Assembly: GCA_023091735.1 (NCBI GenBank)
Contig: JALKBU010000028.1
Location: 1 to 64,000, forward strand
Direction: 5' to 3'
Source: Trichomonas tenax
Lineage: Eukaryota > Parabasalia > Trichomonadida > Trichomonadidae
Length of the DNA stretch: 64,000 nucleotides
A model generated the notes under the pieces. The model ran no database searches, was not told the DNA's origin, and saw only the letters and a program-made list of their open reading frames with translations. The position numbers and the translations under genes are program-made. This document shows, one piece after another, positions 30,935 to 42,600 of this stretch; position 1 is the stretch's first letter; each line of letters begins with the position of its first letter.

Positions 30935-32131
30935 ATGTTTGCAACATTTACTGGAAGCGATATTAATGCTCTGTCCAAATATGAACGGAAAGGGTATAAC
31001 CACTCCTATCTGTGTAACTATATATTAAATCCAATTACAGATAAACTGATGACATTAATTCCTGAAGTATATTCTCCCGAATTATTGCTTGCAATTGGTT
31101 TCTTTACAAATGCCCTTTCATTCTTCATTCCATTTTTCATATTTCCAAACCCAAATCAAACAGTTCTCTCGATAATTTGTTTAATTAACGGATTAACAAC
31201 GATATTTTATCAATTTATGCGCCGCATTGTTCAAAGACAGTTCCAAGTAATGAACACTATCAATGCTTATGTTAGATTTTTCCAAATTGCTTCAGATTCA
31301 TTAATTCTTACCATAGAATGTATGAAATTTAACACTTCAATGAGTTTTGGCACTACATCTATGAATGTTTATGTCATGGTTGCTATTGGATTTCCATATT
31401 ATTTGAATTTTTGGGCAGAATATTGCAAGAAATATTATCATTACCATATAATTAGTTACGCAGATGATGGGGTCCTTTTAATGGCATTGTTCCAGATAAT
31501 TACATGCTTTATTCCGAATTTTCAGAAAAGAATAAATTCAGATAACTTCTTTTGGCTTTGCATCGTCCTTTTCGGACTTTACGTTGCCGAGAGTTTCGTT
31601 GCAATTCTGTACTCAGCTGATTTTACATTTGATATCATCACTTCATTTGTTCCTGGCCTTTATATTGTTCTTTTATCACTATCTATAGACTTTTTAACAT
31701 ATTCTTTCTTCCTTAACCACTATCTTTTCATGTGTATAGGTTTAGAATTCGGATATTCAGCATCAATCTTAGTTATTTACTTGATTTTAGGCAGAAAAGT
31801 AGAGAAAATGTTTACATATGATCAGCTGCTTCACATGATAGCTATTACTCTTCCAGTTTTCGGATTTGTTAGAAATAACGTAGATTATTGGTTCTATTTG
31901 TTCTGGGTCTTCGCCACAGACATGGTTATGTTCTATTACAGGATATATAGAAATATACTCGAGACACTTCATAATGACACAATTGTTCCACTTGTTGATA
32001 ACCATCCAAGACTTCCAAGCCCAGGATCTGAAAATAAGATTCATAATCTTCACGAAATTCCTCTCTTCGATAATCCGCCACATCAGGGTGAAGAATTACC
32101 ATTCTTCCCTGATGATATTAGATCGATTTAA
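30935..32131 (+). CDS. CDP-alcohol phosphotransferase-like protein, catalytic motif lost
   Basis: A 398-residue polytopic membrane protein. It aligns with ethanolamine/choline phosphotransferases (EPT1/CPT1): the N-terminus has a family-like NYILNPITDKLMTLIP followed by IGFFTNAL, about ten hydrophobic segments follow, and the length is right. The catalytic signature DG-x2-AR-x8-G-x3-D-x3-D falls, without gaps, on residues 99-121 (VQRQFQVMNTI and onward). Only the last Asp (D121) is kept; the others are V99, Q100, F103, Q104, V113 and Q117. The frame is intact and has a normal initiator, so this looks like a maintained pseudoenzyme rather than a pseudogene. A regulatory or lipid-binding role in ER or Golgi is speculative. 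Confidence 0.75.
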   Translation: MFATFTGSDINALSKYERKGYNHSYLCNYILNPITDKLMTLIPEVYSPELLLAIGFFTNALSFFIPFFIFPNPNQTVLSIICLINGLTTIFYQFMRRIVQRQFQVMNTINAYVRFFQIASDSLILTIECMKFNTSMSFGTTSMNVYVMVAIGFPYYLNFWAEYCKKYYHYHIISYADDGVLLMALFQIITCFIPNFQKRINSDNFFWLCIVLFGLYVAESFVAILYSADFTFDIITSFVPGLYIVLLSLSIDFLTYSFFLNHYLFMCIGLEFGYSASILVIYLILGRKVEKMFTYDQLLHMIAITLPVFGFVRNNVDYWFYLFWVFATDMVMFYYRIYRNILETLHNDTIVPLVDNHPRLPSPGSENKIHNLHEIPLFDNPPHQGEELPFFPDDIRSI

Positions 32132-32189
32132 GTTTAATGTATTGTATATTAATAAAATATTATTTTCTATTCCTAATATAGCTTTATTT

Positions 32190-32600
32190 GTTGAGTATAA
32201 TAAAGAGTCATGAAAAGTGACGTGTTTACATGGCAAATGTATTTCATTTTGACATGTAATATTGGTTAGCTAATTAGAATCTGTATTTATAAAGTTCAAT
32301 TAAACTTGTTATTGCATCTGAAAATCTTATTAGAGAATCTATCAAGCTTGTTATAGTTCATTTCAAACTTGTTATAGTTCATTTCAAGCTTGTTATAGTT
32401 CATTTCAAGCTTGTTATAGTTCATTTCAAACTTGTTATAGTTCATTTCAAACTTGTTAAAGCGTTTATTAAGCTTGTTAGAGAGTCTATCAAGCTTAATA
32501 GAACATCCTTTGTTAAAATGGCAGACTTTACATGTCAAAACATATTTATAACTGCCATGTAAATAAGTTACTTTTTCATTACTCTTTATTAGACCCTACA
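32190..32600. mobile_element. Inverted-repeat element with minisatellite core and 17-bp flanking duplication
   Basis: A 411-bp unit whose ends (32190-32260 and 32527-32600) are imperfect inverted repeats of about 70 bases sharing AATAAAGAGT, TTTACATGGCA and TTTTGACATGTAA. The direct repeat CTAATATAGCTTTATTT occurs immediately outside on both sides (32173-32189 and 32601-32617), as a target-site duplication would. The core is a 21-bp minisatellite. It lies between the 3' ends of two convergent genes. There is no coding capacity of note. It resembles a MITE, but the duplication is unusually long. Confidence 0.7.
32302..32508. repeat. 21-bp minisatellite
   Basis: About ten units of 21 bp. Five central units (32344-32448) are nearly identical (AAGCTTGTTATAGTTCATTTC, one base over 20 here as the unit is 21), and the outer units are diverged. 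The minus strand translates to a 7-residue repeat (NKLEMNY), but no start or promoter suggests it is a gene. Confidence 0.85.
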
Positions 32601-32630
32601 CTAATATAGCTTTATTTATACAAACATCTA

Positions 32631-33383
32631 TTATATAGCACCAAAAATTTTTGCGTAGTAATCGAATTTTGTTGGAGGGTTAAACACTGCTTTAGTTTCG
32701 CCTTTACAACTAAATATAGCACAATGAGATGCATATCCAAACTTATCATGATCTTCACCATCACTTACACATCCAATTCCGGAGATATCAGCAGTATAAT
32801 TGTACTTTGATGTAATCTTTGATACCCAATCAGAAAATTCTTGCCTAGTCCATTCAAACTTATGATCTCTGTGTCTGAACTTGTATGTTCTTGGTCTTCC
32901 ATAAAAATCTGATATCACTTGATTATATTCGATATTTGGGGTTGTAAGAATGATTTTCTGTGGCTGCAGTTTCCCAAATAATTGTTCTATAGCTGCGTCT
33001 ACAGTTTCAATTGTGAGATGTTCGATTAATTCAATCATTGTAACAATAGGACAATGCTTGTACTGATTTAGAAATTCGTCGGATATGCTCGTAATATCTT
33101 CTTGTTTCAAGAAGACTTCTGTTAGCGTATTCGAATAACTTGAGAAATTTTGAAATCTGTTAATTGATTTGAACCCTTTACTAAGGATATATTTATCTTT
33201 GTCCAATCCAATGATGAATTTAAGGCAATCTGGATTCCGTGTCAAATAAAATATCAAATCACATTCATTGCAACCAAAATCTATAACGAAATTCGCATTT
33301 AACTTTTTGATCTCATCGAAAGCAACTTTATATCTCTGTGAATTGAGCGGCAATTTAAAAGCAGGGCCTGTTTCTGATGACAT
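32631..33383 (-). CDS. HEN1: HEN1-like small-RNA 2'-O-methyltransferase
   Basis: A 250-residue SAM-dependent methyltransferase. The SAM-binding motif is VIDFGCNECDL (about residues 33-43). The metal-binding residues that define HEN1 enzymes are present: E118, E121 and H122 in the IELIEHL stretch, and H174 in FRHRDHKFEWTR. TTPNIEYN precedes the latter, as in the family. HEN1 methylates the 3' terminal ribose of small RNAs (Piwi-associated RNAs in animals, duplexes in plants) and protects them from decay. It has only the catalytic domain, like the animal form, without plant dsRNA-binding domains. The start is 73 bases from the divergent SNARE gene. This implies a small-RNA pathway in this organism. 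Confidence 0.88.
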   Translation of the reverse strand: MSSETGPAFKLPLNSQRYKVAFDEIKKLNANFVIDFGCNECDLIFYLTRNPDCLKFIIGLDKDKYILSKGFKSINRFQNFSSYSNTLTEVFLKQEDITSISDEFLNQYKHCPIVTMIELIEHLTIETVDAAIEQLFGKLQPQKIILTTPNIEYNQVISDFYGRPRTYKFRHRDHKFEWTRQEFSDWVSKITSKYNYTADISGIGCVSDGEDHDKFGYASHCAIFSCKGETKAVFNPPTKFDYYAKIFGAI

Positions 33384-33456
33384 TTATTAATGTTCCCTCT
33401 TAAATTTTACCAAGCCCCAATTTTGGTGTTTTTATCGCTTCGCTCAAAAAAACAAA

Positions 33457-33795
33457 ATGTTTGAAAAGAAGCCCGCAGCTTTGGGTAATACAAAGCCGCT
33501 GAGTGTCGGCGATTCCAGAATGGAAATACTTGCGAAAGAAAACAAGTCGATTATGAATAGTTCAAGAATGGTCGATGATGCGATTCAACTTTCTACACAA
33601 TCAATGACTCGAATGGATGATCAAATGAGAGTAATTATTGGTGCAAATGACCGACTTACATCGATTATTCAAACTGTTCCCGTTTTAGGCGAACTTGCAC
33701 AAGGAATACAAGTCAGAAGAAAGAGAGACCGTTTAATTCTTGGAGGATTGATCGGTTTTCTCATGTTTTTTATCGTTTGGTACTTATTTGGATAA
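33457..33795 (+). CDS. Qb-SNARE (Bos1/Gos1/Vti1-like)
   Basis: 112 residues: a SNARE helix (about residues 24-80, with RMVDDAIQLSTQSMTRMDDQ) ending before a basic KKRDR-like RRKRDRL stretch, then a C-terminal anchor (LILGGLIGFLMFFIVWYLFG). The central Gln in RMDDQ is the expected zero-layer residue. The PVLGELAQGIQVRRKRDRLI junction resembles that of Golgi Qb-SNAREs (membrin/Bos1, Gos1). The usual N-terminal three-helix domain is missing, so it is a short-form SNARE. It mediates membrane fusion in the early secretory pathway or Golgi. The subtype is uncertain. Confidence 0.65.
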   Translation: MFEKKPAALGNTKPLSVGDSRMEILAKENKSIMNSSRMVDDAIQLSTQSMTRMDDQMRVIIGANDRLTSIIQTVPVLGELAQGIQVRRKRDRLILGGLIGFLMFFIVWYLFG

Positions 33796-33799
33796 TCTC

Positions 33800-34221
33800 C
33801 AAATTATATCGCTTTAGATATTCCATTTTTAATCTTTTATTTGTTAAGTATTGTGTACGGTATATACAAATCCTTGTTATTTTTAGTTCATCGATAAATT
33901 AATTTTGTTTCTAAAAAATATCTATCAAATATACGTCCATTCTTTTTAAATTCAAAATACAATAGGACTTCTAAAACAAATAAAATCACATTTGTTCAGA
34001 ATTAGAAACAATTTTTATGATGAAAGATATGATTCTATTTTGAGCCTATAAAAATGTTTTTTTTTTCGAAACTTATCATATGATATAAAATAACTGGTAT
34101 TGAAATATAAAATCATTGTTAAAAATATAATTATAATTATAATTTGATGAGAAGTTGATTTTGAAAAATTTAAGGGTTGAAATTAACTTGTATAAAAGAA
34201 ATTTCTTTACGAACTGTGAAT
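33800..34221. other. Intergenic spacer
   Basis: AT-rich spacer between convergent genes. Nothing is recognised. Confidence 0.5.
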
Positions 34222-34644
34222 TTACTGGTTGCCGAGTTCCTCCTTACGCTGCTGGCGCTTGATCTTGTGAGCTTCAGCACGCTTGCCAGAGCCCCAAACC
34301 TTAACTTTCTGGCGGCGGGCGTTCTTACGCATACGGCGTGTGACCTTACCCTTCTCAGCAAGACCAGCCTTGATGAGGCGGTGCTTTGGCTCTGTCTTCT
34401 TAAGAGCGTCTAAGTTATCGTAAACGAAACCGAAGCCTGTTGTGCGGCCACCACCGAACTTTGTCTCGAGGCCGAAGATGACGACGAGGTCCTTGTTAGC
34501 CTTGAGGCGTGTAGCGACCTCCTCCTTGATTTCATCTCGTGTTGGGGCCTTAGCGCCGAGGTGCTGCATATCAACAACGAACTGCTTGCGGTCAAGGAGC
34601 TTGTTGACAATATACTTACGGATATGAAGGGTAACCTTCGACAT
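34222..34644 (-). CDS. RPS24: 40S ribosomal protein eS24
   Basis: 140 residues. It matches eS24 throughout: the N-terminal strand VTLHIRKYIVNKLLDRKQFV, then DMQHLGAKAPTRDEIKE, FGLETKFGGGRTTGFGFVYD and a basic C-terminal helix. It is a component of the small ribosomal subunit. The codon use is more GC-rich than in neighbouring genes, as expected for a highly expressed gene. The start is the ATG at 34644, not the upstream in-frame TTG. Confidence 0.96.
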   Translation of the reverse strand: MSKVTLHIRKYIVNKLLDRKQFVVDMQHLGAKAPTRDEIKEEVATRLKANKDLVVIFGLETKFGGGRTTGFGFVYDNLDALKKTEPKHRLIKAGLAEKGKVTRRMRKNARRQKVKVWGSGKRAEAHKIKRQQRKEELGNQ

Positions 34645-34969
34645 GAAAAAGGCCAACCATTACGATTATTTTCCCTTCAATTCTTAACAAATTTTCGGTT
34701 AACGGTTTTTCCATATTTTCATTTTGTTTTGGAATTAAAACTAAATATGGACACTCTTTTGGATATATTTCACTTTTCGCAATATAACATTGCCAAAATA
34801 TTATTGTTTTTAAAGATATATTTTCGATATTTATCAGAAACAGAGAAAACACATATGAGCATACCTAGCAGTAGTGTCAGACACATATGATATCGATAAT
34901 CATTGTGTTACAATATTAATATAATCCAATTCAATGATAAGAAGCATTTTATTAGCCTGAAAAGGATTT

Positions 34970-36188
34970 TTAAAAATAAGGTTAAGAGTGTCACGGCCTT
35001 TAATGCAACTAACTCATGCAGCATTGGAGATAATGCATTTTGCAGCCTGAGTTCTCTCGAATATGTTTTCATCAGTGCAACAGTACAGTCCATTTCTCAA
35101 TCTGCGCTTCACATTTTGGAGATTTCACACAATAGGTTTTCGCCAATTTACTCTGTTTCTTTGAGTGGCATATTCAATTGGAACGCTAACAGTTTTGGTA
35201 TTCAGAAGAATACGATCTTGGAATTCGTCATTTATTACAAATTTAAGCTTTTATGAATTGCCCAATTTCACAAGCTTTACATTCAACAACTATAACAGCT
35301 ATATTGATGATCACATGTTTGAAAATTGCTCTAATCTCAGTCAATTAATTATTAATAGCAATATTGAACAAATTGGGAACTGTGCCTTCCAATTCTGTAT
35401 CAATTTATCAGTGTTTCCGAATATCGAAAATTTGAAGATCATAGGCGAGCGTTCTTTTTATGGCTGCAGATCTCTGGAAAGCACAAGCTTAACATCTCGA
35501 GTATCTTCATTCAACCAACATTGGAGGTAATCGGCACCAAAGCATTTAGTATATGCCATAAGCTAAGGAACTTAGAATTTCCTGATTCTTTAGTTTTTAT
35601 AGGATATCGCGCGTTCTATGGCTATTTCAACTTAGAATCATTCAATATAGTTCCATCAATCAGCTTTGTTGATAACCAGTCATTTTTCATGACATCCATC
35701 ACTTGATCTGTTTTCGGTGCAAATCGAAATCGAATTCGGCGAGTTTATTCTAATGCTATTGAAAATTTTCCTGAATGCATTGTTATTGAGCCATCAGATC
35801 CCCTTTCATTAACTCCCCATTGAACAGTTAAACCAACACAAACTCCGTACCGAGGCAAATATCAAGGCCTTCCATCCGCGAAACTCATCCACCGCTGCGG
35901 ACAAAATATGTCAAAACGCCAGTTCCGAAAGTCAGTGCAGCAGTTTCAGTCTCAGTTGGCACTATTATTGACATCATTTCTATTATTCTTGCTGTTGTCA
36001 ACATCATTAAAAGTTCCAACAGACTTGCTAATGGCGTTGAAAGCTCTTCTGAAACCGATTTTTCATTCACAACATACTATAAATATATGATATCATATGA
36101 TTCAGATGAAGAAGAAGAGGTTGACAATAATTTGCAAACAACAGATATTAATCTCAATAAAGGGAATGAAATTGATAGCCTTAAATAA
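34970..36188 (+). pseudogene. BspA-like leucine-rich-repeat surface protein, broken
   Basis: Successive frames encode TpLRR/BspA-type repeats: NSCSIGDNAFCSLSSLEYVF; YIDDHMFENCSNLSQLIINS then IEQIGNCAFQFCINLSVFP; and MEVIGTKAFSICHKLRNLEF then IGYRAFYGYFNLESF. Near the end a further frame gives a proline-rich linker, a membrane segment (VGTIIDIISIILAVVNII) and an acidic cytosolic tail ending at 36188. At least three frameshifts or stops separate the pieces. BspA-like proteins form a large trichomonad family of surface antigens and adhesins. This copy is dead. Confidence 0.8.
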
Positions 36189-36639
36189 GACTACCATCGT
36201 TGTTGAAGCAAAAGTTTCTCCTCGTATTCTTAATTGAGACGCAGAAAATAAAACCCATATTTTAGATGTAACTCTGCATATTAAAATCAAAGTTATTAAA
36301 ACACTTCAATTCAAGGACTCAACTCCAATGTGTGATTTTATTAACCATTGGATTAATCATAACCCATGTACGTGATTTAACCTGAAATGTTAGAGTCTTA
36401 TTTAAGTATCGTATCGATCGCAAATTATTTATGTATATCATTCATCATTTATGGCACAATTAGATATATATATTTGATAATAAAAATTGATAAAATTCTT
36501 TTCAATGATATTGGTTGTAGAATATATTCCCGTTGTGGAAATGAAGTTATTGCTAAAATATTTGATCAATAGCGTTCATATTCATGATGTTCTAACTCAA
36601 ATTATGATATTTGACAAAAACTTATTTACGTGTTAAAAA

Positions 36640-39600
36640 ATGTCACTTTTAGAAAGGAAGCAATTATTCCTCGAGGAAGTAAATTTTCAAATGGATAATA
36701 TAACAAACTCAGACGCTATAGAGAAAGATCGCTTGATCCAGCTTCTCCATTCAATTGTAAAGCACATGTTGAATGGTACTGATCAAATTATGGACGCTTT
36801 GAGTGCGTTTTATCATTCATGTATGGTATTAACGAATTACCTTCTCGAGGATGAGAAAATTATCATACTATGCTTCAACCAATTGCATGAATATGGAATT
36901 AAATTCAAAATAATGTCGCAATACCCAACAAATCCCTATTTTTTCTATCTTTTCATTCAAGTTACATGCGAATTCCTTGCGTTCTGTAATTATCAGTTAC
37001 GTGGAGCATTAATTGATGATTTAATCGAATCTATATCAAAATTATCAGATTGTGTATCTTTAGATGAATATAAATACAGAATTCCTTCACTCGAAAATGA
37101 TTTCAAAGAGGTGATGTTAAAGGGCCAGTACATTAAAGATACATTAATGTTCGAAATTAATATTTTAGGAGGAATCCTTAAACGATTATTTATAACTTCG
37201 GACTCAATAGTACAACTAGCATCAAAAATACTTACAAATTGCGATAATACAATAAGAATTTGCGTTTTAGATATGCTCGAAAATTATGTTCCTGTTAATA
37301 TTCATTCATCATTTATTGAAATACGTGCGATCATGAAGTTTTATTTCGAAATTATTTATAATTGTGACGAGAATACATTACAAATATACGACAAATCACT
37401 TTCGAAATGTTATAACAATGCTCTAAATCGTGTTCCACAAGATATTATCATTATATTTGGTAGAGAGACATTTAATATGATTTCAATAATTAAATTGAAC
37501 ATTTTCAAAACATTAAATGAAAAATTATTAGGTACAGTTTATAAATTTATTAAAGCAGATAAGTCTAGTGCATCACTAATTAGACAAATTGTTATAGATA
37601 AGCTATCCATTTTCTATGATTCCCAAACATATATCAAAATTTGTCAACATTTCATCCAATATGATCATGAATTTGCGAAGTTACTAGTTCAAAAGCATGG
37701 CTCAAATCCGAGAATTATAGCAGCACTTATAAAAATTGATATTCCAGGCTATTATCCTGACCCGCAAATCGTAATGTCTGCTTCTGGAAGTGATTTTTAC
37801 AATATATGCTCATGTCTCAAAAATCTTGATCCGAACTATATCGCTAAGCTTAGAGAACTCATTGTTACTGATCAACCATCATTAGAACAATTGAAACTAA
37901 TCGCTAGGCACATTCCACTTGAAATTGTTGAGCATCCAAAAACATATCCAATATCTGATCTTCCTTACATATTTGAAGATTACCCAGATGTTGTTGAATC
38001 GCTTGTTCACACATGGATGAGATACAAGAAAGATCCTAAAGGAATTCCTTTCCTTTGCATGCTAGTTGATAAAGCTATGAAAACATCAGATCTAGACTAT
38101 GCAAATATGAAGGATTACTTTAATGATATTTCGGATGATACATCGCCTTTTACCATCCCACAATTTGTTGATATGATTGATGTAATATTTGAGCCAAGCA
38201 AACTTATTTCTATGTTTGAAAAATACATCAAAAATGTCACATTATATGAAATTCCTCCAAAGATTGCTGATGGGTTACTTAAGAGTCGCATAGTTGGTCC
38301 AATTTTCTTACAAATGATCATCAAAGATCTCACACCAAATCCTAATCCTCTGGACGATGAGTCTAATGCAAGAACATATCGCGACGCTTTTGCAGTTTCG
38401 ACGCTTGGAAGAAATAGTGAGAATCTTTGGAATGTTTATGAATTGAATAGATATGAAATTTCATATGAATTATTGAACTTATACTTAGCAGAAACTAGCT
38501 CGAATTCTGATAATGAGTCATTCTCATATATTGATAATGATACAAGGTCTGATAATGAATCAGAATTTTACGTGAAATCCGAACCATATAGATTTAGACT
38601 TGCTTGCAAACTAATATTCAATCTTCAACATAAAGCAACTTTGAGTATTATCGAAGATAGCGTTATCCCTGTTCTCATCCAAACACGGCAAACAGCAAAA
38701 CTGCGTAATTTCATAAAATCAATAACAGCTCGATCAGATGAAGAAACGTTTAAGAACAAAATCGAAGATCAGATGGCGAATATATACGCATACATATTTT
38801 CATACTTAGATAGACCTTCAATTAAATATTCATTGGAATACATTATTTCGAAAGATATACTTCCAGGTGAAAGTGCAACACATCTTATGAAATTATGTTA
38901 TCCTGATTTAACTTGCAAATTATTGTTAAATCTTGGTGACTTTAATAAAGATGTAGTTAAAAAGACGGAGAGCGGTATAGATATTGTTTGCACATCAAAA
39001 GATTCAAGAAAGAATTCTACCAATGAAAATATCAGAAGTATTTGGAATTCCAATGAAATCAAGATGAAGTATAGCTTTGCTAAATATATAACAAATGGAT
39101 CTTCGTCAAGAAGAATTATTGCTATTCGAGCTCTCAATTGTATTGTTGTTTCATTAGGAGATACCTTAACAACGGAGCAATGCAGAAATTTGCTAACAAT
39201 GGTCGGTTTTGCAACTCGTGATGTTCTTGCAAGACTATATTGTTATCAATTCCTTGAAACAATATTAAACTTATTGCACAACAATCACATTCTTGCTGAT
39301 ATATTCAGTTTCATTGTTGCCCAAATTATTCCAAACATTGAACAATCACCAAATGAAACAAAGAAAATTCTTACAAAGTTGATAATAGAAGAATATAAGA
39401 TTGTTCAGAATTGTATATTCCAAATTGCCTTGTTGCCTGAAATAAAGCAAATTCCAGAGCTCGCAGATAAAGTGGAAAGCTCTATTAAGCAATACTCTCC
39501 ACTTCAGCTTGTTGAACTTTTAGCGAAATCATTGGTTGATGCACCGCCAGATTTGCAGGTTTTGTTATTAAATCAATTAATTGATCTCTTCAAAACAAAT

Positions 39601-42600
39601 GTTGATGAAGATCTCAAATCTAAATTCTCAGGAACACATGAACTCAGTGAGATAGTAAGGAGGATTCTTGCCAACACTCCAAGAGATGATCTTCAATCAG
39701 CCTGTGGTCGTTTGCTTGCTATTTTGGTACACGCTGAACCTATCAATAACTCATCAATCAGTAGGTCCAAGGAATTGAGTACGAATGTAAATGATGTTAT
39801 GCGGAAAATTATTACTGAATATTTGATTCCTGCTTACGAAGATTTCAACAATTTTTCATTTTTGGATTCTATTGCATGTGCAATCCAAATTCTTTTGCAA
39901 GAACTTGGGTGCTCACTGCCTTCGACTTCACAAAAGAATCGACACGCAAGAATGCAGAGTCCTGAAAACTGGGAGAAATTTGATTCAAAGGTCCAAATGA
40001 TTATTGACAAATACAGAAGTTCAAAGTATTGCTCTAAGGAAGTTCAGCCTGTAAAAAGTCCTGTGTTTAACAGTACAATTAAGCATGAGACGTGGCTTAC
40101 AAATTTCACAATATGTCTTCTTCAAGTTGATTTCTACGATGTTCCTCCTTCACGTCCACAAACAAGCAGAACAAAGAAAGGCAAAGAAGAAATTGAAATA
40201 TACGAAAAAGAAATCATTGGTCAAACAGATCATAGAATGCAAGCAATTCAAAACATCAAAAAGATCTGCTTCATTTTCAGGAGGGTCCCTGCCATATGTA
40301 ATTATATTCTTCCTTTTATTTGTTATTGGCAAAGATTTAATCCCAACTTCAAGAAAATATTCTCTGAAGAATTCTCTAAGATCCTTGATAATCTTAAATC
40401 CAATCCTAAGGATAATGAAGTTCCTCGTCAATGTATGCATACATTCTTTGCAATTTTCGATACTTGCGAATTGCTCAAAGTTTGGCCATCAGGAGATTTC
40501 ATTGTTGGAAGATCAGAAAGCCTTGAAGTTGCAACAAATCAAACACTGTACGAAGCTGCTTACATATCAGGTTTATATACGCATGCATTCATTTATTTGG
40601 AACTCGCAATAAGAGACACTTACAATGGATATGTTCCACAGGATTTATCAGATGATAGATTGATTCAGTTAAAGAAAGTCTATAAGCATCTCAAAGAACC
40701 GGATGGCTTAACAGCAATTAACATGAGAACGAACACTGTTAACTTCATGGATGAATTCCAAATGTTCACTGAAGCCAAAATCATTAATTCGTCAAAGAGC
40801 ACTGAAAACAGCCAGAAAATGACAATTTCTTACCTCACAAACTTACTCAAATGCGGAAGAACAGAACGCGCATTGACAGATGCACTACACAATAGAAATA
40901 CAGTGCACTTCGATCGAAGACTTGATGCTGTTATCGCAAGAGCAGCAACGAGATTATCTAGATGGGATGTTTTGACTCTTTTGTCTGATCATGATAATGT
41001 TCATGATTCATCAGCCGATGATCACGCATCTGCAATAATGGACACTATTGATATCGATATAGCGCATGCATTAAGTTATTTGGATAAATCTCAATACAGT
41101 AGATTCGATGACATCATCCAGAAAATGAGACTTGAACTTGCAACGCCAACTCAACAAGAAAGTTCAATCTCCTTTGAAAGAATGATGCCATGTCTCATTA
41201 ATTATTTGCTAATTGAAGAGTTGACTGTATTCGGTAAAATGCTGAAGGAAAACAAACCAGTAACAGAGACAATGGAGCTATTCAAGACAATCGATCAAAG
41301 ATTGATATCAATTGATGATATTGAGCGAATTACTGTTGTTAATTGTGCAATGATCGAACTTGCTTACAGAGATGCCTCAAGACAAGAAAATTTAATCAAG
41401 AACAACAAAATCATGAATCAGTTGATAAGTTTTGCAAGCGCCTGTAGAAAGAGCGGAGAGCTCACAAGAAGTCAATTTGCTTGCTGGAGAGGATATCAAC
41501 TTGATAAATGTCCAACGTCAACAATCGAAATTGCAAAGATTTTCTGGGCATTAGGTAACACTCGCCAAGCAACATCAATCTTAGTTCATGATGATTCTGG
41601 ATCTCCAGCAGAAATTGGCAGATTGACATATCTCAATGCCAAATGGAATGCTGAATTAGATCATCTTCCACCAGACGAACTCATGAAAGAATATAATAAA
41701 GCTGTTCAGACAATGGAGCACAACGGAAAAGGTTACTACGCGATGGCTTCTCTTGCAGATGAAAGGATTGAGTACTTCCTTGAATATCATGAAAAGTATA
41801 TGCTTCAAAACATTCGCCAGAAAGTTCTCCAAAAATTTGTCGGCATGAACACTTCGACAAGCAATATTCTAGATTTCCTTAAATCTAACTTAACACTTGC
41901 TCTTGATTGCTATATCAAATGCATAGTAAATCTTCCGGATCTTTCTCCAGAAGTTGTTCCACGAATTCTGCAGATTTACTTTGATCTCGGCAAATTCTTG
42001 TTGTATAGTGAAAAAGATAATATGCGTGAAGTTCCTCCAGCGTTTCAGAAAATCCTTGGAAAAGGAAGAGATGTGTTTAATGCGATGAAAGAAGTTTTCA
42101 AGAATTGTTTAGAAAATGTCAATCCCGCAATTTGGTTAAACTCAATCACTCAACTTTTGTCACGTGTTGATCAGCCATCAGATCTTGAAGAACAATTATT
42201 CATGTTAATTAGAACAGCCGTATCGAAGTATCCACAACCGGCTCTTTGGAACCTTATGTCTGTGCATAATTCTAGATCTGATTCAAGAAAACAAAAATAT
42301 CCACAGATTATAAAGAATCATTGTCCAGAATTTAAAACTAAATTCGAGACTGTTACGCGACATTTAATTAATCTCGCTAATAAGCAAATTGGATCATCAA
42401 AGGCAAAGACCGCAGCATCGCAAGTGATATGTCCTGAATTATTTAACGAATTCAGGGATTGCAACATGCTAATGCCTCTTTCTTCAACACTCGTTGTTAA
42501 TCCAGGAACACGTGCATTTCAGGATAATGCAAACTTCACATCATCGCCGTCCATTATTGCAATGGAAGAAGGAATTACAATATTTTCATCCCTCCAGAAA

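Noticed and set aside
32296..32538. A repeat protein encoded by the minisatellite
   Set aside because: The 7-residue repeat is simply the translation of the 21-bp DNA repeat. It has no initiator and lies between two convergent gene ends.
40085..40612. A 175-codon frame within the ATR gene
   Set aside because: It is an out-of-frame shadow of the conserved kinase gene.
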